Part shown: in pieces, positions 58,884 to 64,000 of the stretch
Layout: each line of letters begins with the position of its first letter
Numbering within the stretch: position 1 is the stretch's first letter
Assembly (NCBI GenBank): GCA_033239525.1
Contig: BSYO01000038.1
Span: 10,047,041-10,111,040, forward strand
DNA: 64,000 bases
Reading direction: 5' to 3'
From: Nepenthes gracilis
Lineage: Eukaryota; Streptophyta; Magnoliopsida; Caryophyllales; Nepenthaceae
Translations under genes and position numbers: made by a program
The notes under the pieces: model-generated
Databases searched by the model: none
Told to the model about the DNA's origin: nothing
The model's input: only the letters and a program-made list of their open reading frames with translations

Positions 58884-59483
58884 TGGTGGGTATAATATCT
58901 GACGATTTAAAAAAGTTACCCCAATATAATTTCAGGTCAAAAAATAAAGCTCGAAGATCCAAAATGTCCGTATGGCCGATTTCAGCGAAAATGGCGAAGA
59001 TCAATTTAGCGGCCCAGACGGTTTTCAAACTAATGACATCGGATGTTAGTTAAAACCGCTGTCGGGATAAAACTTAGCCATTAGTCAATTTCTTTAACGA
59101 TTAACCGACACCCATCTTCTATAAAAGGTCTCCTTCTCCAACCAAATGAGAGAACTTGATATTTTCTTAGATAAAGTATACAAATATTAAAAAAAATAAC
59201 GTTAAGAGCGTACATTTTCTCTCTTAATCTAAAACGTTACTTTAAAAGGGCAATCTCTGGGATATAAATATGTATCCTATATCATCTATCTTTTCTCTTA
59301 TTTAAGAAATATATAAATTTGAGTGTCGGAAGATATATTAGGGAGTAAATTCTGTCAATTCTTTGACTGTTATTTTATAATTGCACGAGATTTGATTAAA
59401 GATGTATGGAAACTGAAGACACTTTAACACATGACGGATAATTCTTTTTATCCGTACAATAATTAATGTTCTCAGACGCAACA
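58884..59483 (+). mobile_element. Solo LTR, TSD ATATG
   Basis: Starts TGGTGGGTATAATATC and ends CAGACGCAACA, with ATATG on both sides (58879-58883, 59484-59488). A TATA box TTCTATAAAAGG is at about 59118-59129, the U5 block TTTGAGTGTCGGAAG at 59317-59331 and TTTGACTG at about 59362. The length (600 bp) and sequence are close to the 604-bp LTR at 8296-8899. Confidence 0.92.
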
Positions 59484-61200
59484 ATATGAATATAATTATA
59501 TAAATGAGACATTATAAATATATCATATTTATTTTGATAAATTTTTTATTTTTAAAATATTATTAAATAATATCATATTTATTAATTTTTTAAATGAATA
59601 AATCAATAAAATACTACATTATTATTATTGTTATTATATGAAAATTAGTCAATGGGTGCCCTCAATAGTTCTTCTGTTCATGACGTGGACATGAAATTAC
59701 ATTTTGTATATTTTTTATTTAGTAAAAAAATACTTATCGTTGATTATGAAAATGCCAGAATGCTAGCCGTTAGATTGAGAGAGAAGCAAAGGTGATTTGG
59801 ACCATCCACCAACTAGGCTGAATGCTTTCTCTTGTCACTGAAACACACGATTATATAATAATTAATAAATATATAGACATAAATTATTTAAAAATATTTA
59901 TAAAATAATCAAAGGTTACAAATATAAATCAATTTTTTTAAAAAAAATTAAGAAAACTTAGAGCAAATCTTTTTGTAATTAATTTATAGATGAGAAAAAT
60001 TTTTAAAAATAAAATTTAAAATTTAGAAAAAATATATCTCAATGAATATTTTTTTAATTTTTTATTATTAAGTTAAATATTTAATAGATATTTATATTAT
60101 AAAAATTTATAAAAAATACTATATATATATAATTTTTTATAGCTTAAAGAGATATATATACATATATATATATATATACAAAGGAAACAATGTGTTTAAT
60201 ATAAGTAAAAAAGAGGGATAATACAGGGCCTATGTAAACATGATTAAAATCAATTTCGGGTTGGATATAAATTGAATTTATATAAAAATTTATAATTAAT
60301 AAATTGGGCGGGGCCAAATAGTGCTTGATCGTCTAGGCCAAAAGCCTTAACTGTATCCATCTATAAGCTGAATCGAGACAGTTTGAGCCCGTCTATGAAT
60401 TTTTTTATTTTTTAATATATTTATATAAAAATGTATATCTATATGAAAAGTACCCATAAATATATAATATCATAAAAATTATAATATTTAGGATAATATA
60501 TTATATAAGTATATATTTTAATAAATAATATTTATGTAAAAATATTTAATAAAAACTACTAAGTAACTAAATACAATATAATTAAAAAATAGGACACGTG
60601 GAACACAAATAATTTTATATAAAAAATCCTTTAAAATTAAAAAAAAAAAAAACAAGATACCAAATTTTTGAAAATATTCTAATGTAATGATAATAAATAT
60701 GCTAAATAATATCTTCCACTCGAAATAATAAAATATAACAACTCACATAAGTAAAGCAAACTCATTTCTCCAATTCTTATGACATGTTTGGTTATTGAAA
60801 TGTAATAAAATAAAAATAAAATAATTATTTTTAAAAAATAAAATAAGATGAGAATAGAATTAAAAGTTTCTATTTTTATATTTGGTTACTTATTTGAAAT
60901 AACTATCAATCAGTTAAGAATTAGTATTCTCAATGTTTTTAGTATTGATTCTATCTGAGTATTTTTATATGGTGTAAGTCTATACAGAGTCTTTTCATTT
61001 GCTAGATTATATCATTTTGAATTCTAAAGCGTTGTCCAATTACAAAGTCCTTGATCTCTTTATATGTAGTAAAGGTTTTTTTTTTTGATAAGTAAGTAAA
61101 TTATATTTAAAAAATAATAATAATATAAATTATACATACCTATAAATTATCTCCAAGTATTTTTCTGATTTAGAGTTAAAATATAAACGTTAGGGTATAC
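59484..61200. other. AT-rich stretch, no gene seen
   Basis: A segment at about 60990-61080 resembles 62830-62930 (shared TTTAGAATT-like and CTCTTTATATGTAGTAAA), forming a loose direct repeat around the next region. Confidence 0.45.
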
Positions 61201-62040
61201 TCGAGCATTTAGTACATCAAATGACCAGCGTAAAAAACCTTCATTTTTCTGGCAAAAGTGATCATACCATCATTTCACCCAAACCGGCATTTTGCACTAT
61301 ATCGGGCAAAAGTGCATTTCGGCATATTTGCATACCAGACCCAGCTCCATTTCGGTATTTTACTGCATTTTGTAGCATATCGGGCGATCTGTCATCCAAT
61401 TGGAAAATCCATTCCTTTCGTATCAGTCATATGCATACCAGTACAAGACACCAAACTAGCAACCTGTCTCATCCTATCCCAAACTTCCAACCGTCCATCC
61501 ATTACGACGAAAGGAAGCAAACCGGCAAATGCCATCCCGAGATTATGCAGCTAATCGAGCAATTTCACATTCCTGCCAAATGAGCAATTCCAGTGAGTGG
61601 ACCTTGTCAACAAGCCATATCGGTCAAACCGGGCAAAAAGCCATCATACAAATCCGGCAGGCAACTAACTAGACAATCTGTACCCAGCAGGATTTTGCGG
61701 TCAACTAGTTGACTGGCCAAGATCCTATTTTGATATCATCTTTTTTTTCCCATCACAACACTAGAGATATGATCGGCCAAAGGCAGCATCCACCTCTTCC
61801 AGAACAAAACAGATTTTGGCCAGTCAATGAGTTGATTGGCCAAAATCCTACACCAACCCCCTATTTTTTAACACAGCAAAAGAAGACAATTATGGCCGGT
61901 CAATGAATTGACCGCTAGGATCCTATTTGTTTGCACGAACAGACCCACATGCTGCGCTAGACATGGGAAATCGAAGAAGGAGAGCGCTTTTCCTTAGGCA
62001 TTTTTGGTTTTTTGAGGATAGATTTTAGCCTAAAGCCTTT
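61201..62040. repeat. Repetitive, more GC-rich block with palindromes
   Basis: Contains repeats of TATCGGGCAAAAGTGCATTT type (61300-61390). Three imperfect palindromes of the type GGTCAA(C/T)...GTTGA(C/T)(T/C)GGCC follow at about 61700, 61817 and 61895, each succeeded by AA(G/A)ATCCTA. The style resembles the internal region of the 27706-32406 element. The 120- and 98-codon plus frames overlap in different phases and look like by-products. Confidence 0.55.
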
Positions 62041-62274
62041 TTGGTTTTCTCAAATGTAATAAGATTAAAGTAGTAAAATATTATTTTCTCTAAAAGTAGG
62101 CGCCCCAAAAATGCATAAGAAGTAGGGCAATTGAAAGAATGAAGAAAATATATAGTGAGGCTCGAAAAATACATTTAAAAAAATGACTGTTGCCAAGACA
62201 CTTGGGAGCGCCTAGGGTTTCAAGAGGGAAACACATGGGCGCTCGAGCAAGAAGACGATGAGCTTTGGGCACAA

Positions 62275-62480
62275 GGTTATTGGTTTTAGGGCTCAAGTGT
62301 CCGGCGAGCGTATGACAGGGACGAGACTACTGGAATTGGAGCTTGAGAGAATGGCAAGCATATAGTAGATGCAAGGCTATTGGAATTGGGGCTTGAGCGA
62401 TTGGCGAACGAATATCAACTGCGATACTATTGGAAAATGAGCTCGAGTGCAGATCAAGCGAATAGTAAGCGTAGGATACT
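62275..62480. repeat. Degenerate tandem repeat, unit about 60 bp
   Basis: Three to four units built on CTATTGGAATTGG(A/G)GCTTGAG followed by (A/C)GA(A/T)TGGC(A/G)A(A/G)C and (G/C)(A/G)TA. The 61-codon frame at 62380 is carried by this repeat and is not a gene. Confidence 0.65.
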
Positions 62481-64000
62481 AGGAACTGATCGCCACGGAA
62501 ATAAATTAATACAACACTTTAATGAATATAACTCAATATCGATATATGACCAAATAAGATTATGAAATATGCCAATATAAAAATGACTCTAACACAAAGT
62601 AATCAAATATAAAAATAAATATTTTACTGATAATAAAAATAAATAAAATTTTTATTTTCACTAATTAAATATGCCATTAATTACTATTCACTGACCCACC
62701 CTACTTGCTTATGACTCTAAACATGTTGGCAGGCTATTTTGAACACTAGAGACCCGCATATCAAATTGTCAAACCTCGTGTTTTACCATGTATGAAGGCT
62801 AATATTTTTTGGTCCTATAAGTCTATATATATTCTCTGTATTTATTGAACTTTAACATTTAGAATTTTAGAGTATTGTCCAAATATGAAGTATTTGGTCT
62901 CTTTATATGTAGTAAATATGCATGGTAACTAGGCAACAATAAATAATACATTGCATCGTATGCTTGAAAAAAAAAAACAATAATAATACCTAATTTCTTA
63001 ATTTATATTTATAATATCATAATTTATATGTATTGAATAAATATAAAAAATAATTATATAATAAAAATTTTAATAAAATTAAATGTTTGAGGAATCAGGA
63101 TCAACGCCTGATAGGCGCTAGAGTTATCCTCGTGCGTGTTTTTTGTTAGAGGACACTCGTACATGATTTGGTTAGAGTTGCTTGGGTATGAGGTGTGTAT
63201 GATGAGCGCTTGTGTGTGCATATGCTTAGACATGGTGCCTGATATGCATCTGACTTGCATTTATGCACTGATTTAGGTATTTAAACCTTCATTGTCTAAT
63301 TTTGATCATTTTACGAGAAAAAGAAAAAGAAAGACAGAAAAATATAATGGAAGAAGACAAGAGAAGAAATAATGTAATTTTGAGGTTATTTTGTGTCAAA
63401 TTTGGTAAAATTTTAATTTAAGACTAGTATATCTAAATCCATCTTTCAATCTATTATTAAATTTTTTTGATTTTTCTTTTGATTTAAGTTTAAATGTATA
63501 TATATATTATCTTTTGACCCATTTTTATATATTGTTACATGAATGTTATTTTATTGAACATTTGGAGATTATATTTATTTTTATCAAATATTTAGATATT
63601 TTGCTTATTTTGACTGAATATTTAAGGATTTTAAATGTGCATATTCATATTTTAGATATGGTAAAGAAAATTATAAAATTTGTTAGTATGTGACGTTACA
63701 TATTATTTTTATATAAATATTTGATGAGAACTCTCTTTCATAAAATAAAAATAAAGATCTTACTTTTTTTTTATTTGAAAAAGTTACGAATATATGAAAT
63801 GTGATATAGAACTTTCTGTTTGACAAAATAAGAATTATTATATTATTATTAGATTATATTTAGATATATTATTCTATTACACGCATTTAAAAAATGTGCC
63901 TATCAGCCATGGATTTAAAAAGAAAGTGGTGTTCGACCTCATTTATAAAATATTATAAATTATTTGTCTATAGGTTATTAATAGTAGTGTATGGGTCTAA
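62481..64000. other. AT-rich right end with dispersed repeat
   Basis: No gene seen. 63090-63360 (CCTGATAGGCGC, GTGCCTGATATGC and a GAAAAAGAAAG stretch) resembles 52410-52740, and the following 600 bp are AT-rich in both places. Confidence 0.5.

Overview
The window is nuclear DNA from a flowering plant, probably a eudicot. It is strongly AT-rich, has long gene-poor stretches, carries Ty3/gypsy chromovirus-type and other LTR retrotransposons, a TRIM and many solo LTRs, and its few genes are plant-type: spliced SINA-like E3 ligases, a proline-rich cell-wall protein and a small Cys-rich membrane protein. No prokaryotic, organellar or viral-genome architecture was seen, and I could not name the species.

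Layout. 1-8.9 kb is an imperfect palindromic nest. Two outward-facing LTRs of one retrotransposon family (223-864 minus, 8296-8899 plus) flank two inverted copies of a decayed Ty3/gypsy element: LTR-gag-pol on plus up to about 6478, then gag-LTR on minus. 8.9-20.1 kb is a tandem cluster of three SINA-like (RING plus SIAH-type zinc finger) E3 ligase copies. A (exon 2 at 11165-11804) and B (13467-15117) are pseudogenes. C (exons 17458-17655 and 18847-19533) reads as intact. 22.4-23.5 kb is a solo LTR. 24.7-27.1 kb holds a minus-strand gene for an unrecognised, very acidic protein with a mitochondrial-presequence-like N-terminus. 27.7-32.4 kb is a complete 4.7-kb non-autonomous LTR element with matching 494-bp LTRs, an AAAAT target-site duplication and four internal tandem-repeat zones. 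36.4-36.9 kb carries a small minus-strand gene with an upstream 33-codon ORF. 38.0-41.8 kb is another decayed LTR element of the TGATG...CATCA type. 42.0-49.8 kb is a decayed chromovirus with a TRIM inserted in its 3' LTR. Further solo LTRs lie at 50.8-51.9, 54.1-55.0, 57.4-58.4 and 58.9-59.5 kb. A proline-rich protein gene is at 55.98-56.43 kb. The remainder is AT-rich DNA with degenerate repeats, including a dispersed family at about 33, 52.4 and 63 kb.

The probable functional genes are SINA-like copy C, the 24.7-kb minus gene, the 36.4-kb minus gene and the 55.98-kb proline-rich gene. Nothing suggests that they act in one pathway. The strongest message of the window is structural. One LTR superfamily (ends TG(A)TG...CA(A/T)CA with a conserved U5 block around GAGCGTCGG) accounts for several insertions, many marked by clear 5-bp target-site duplications. 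Coordinates and duplications were read by eye; no alignment or database search was run.
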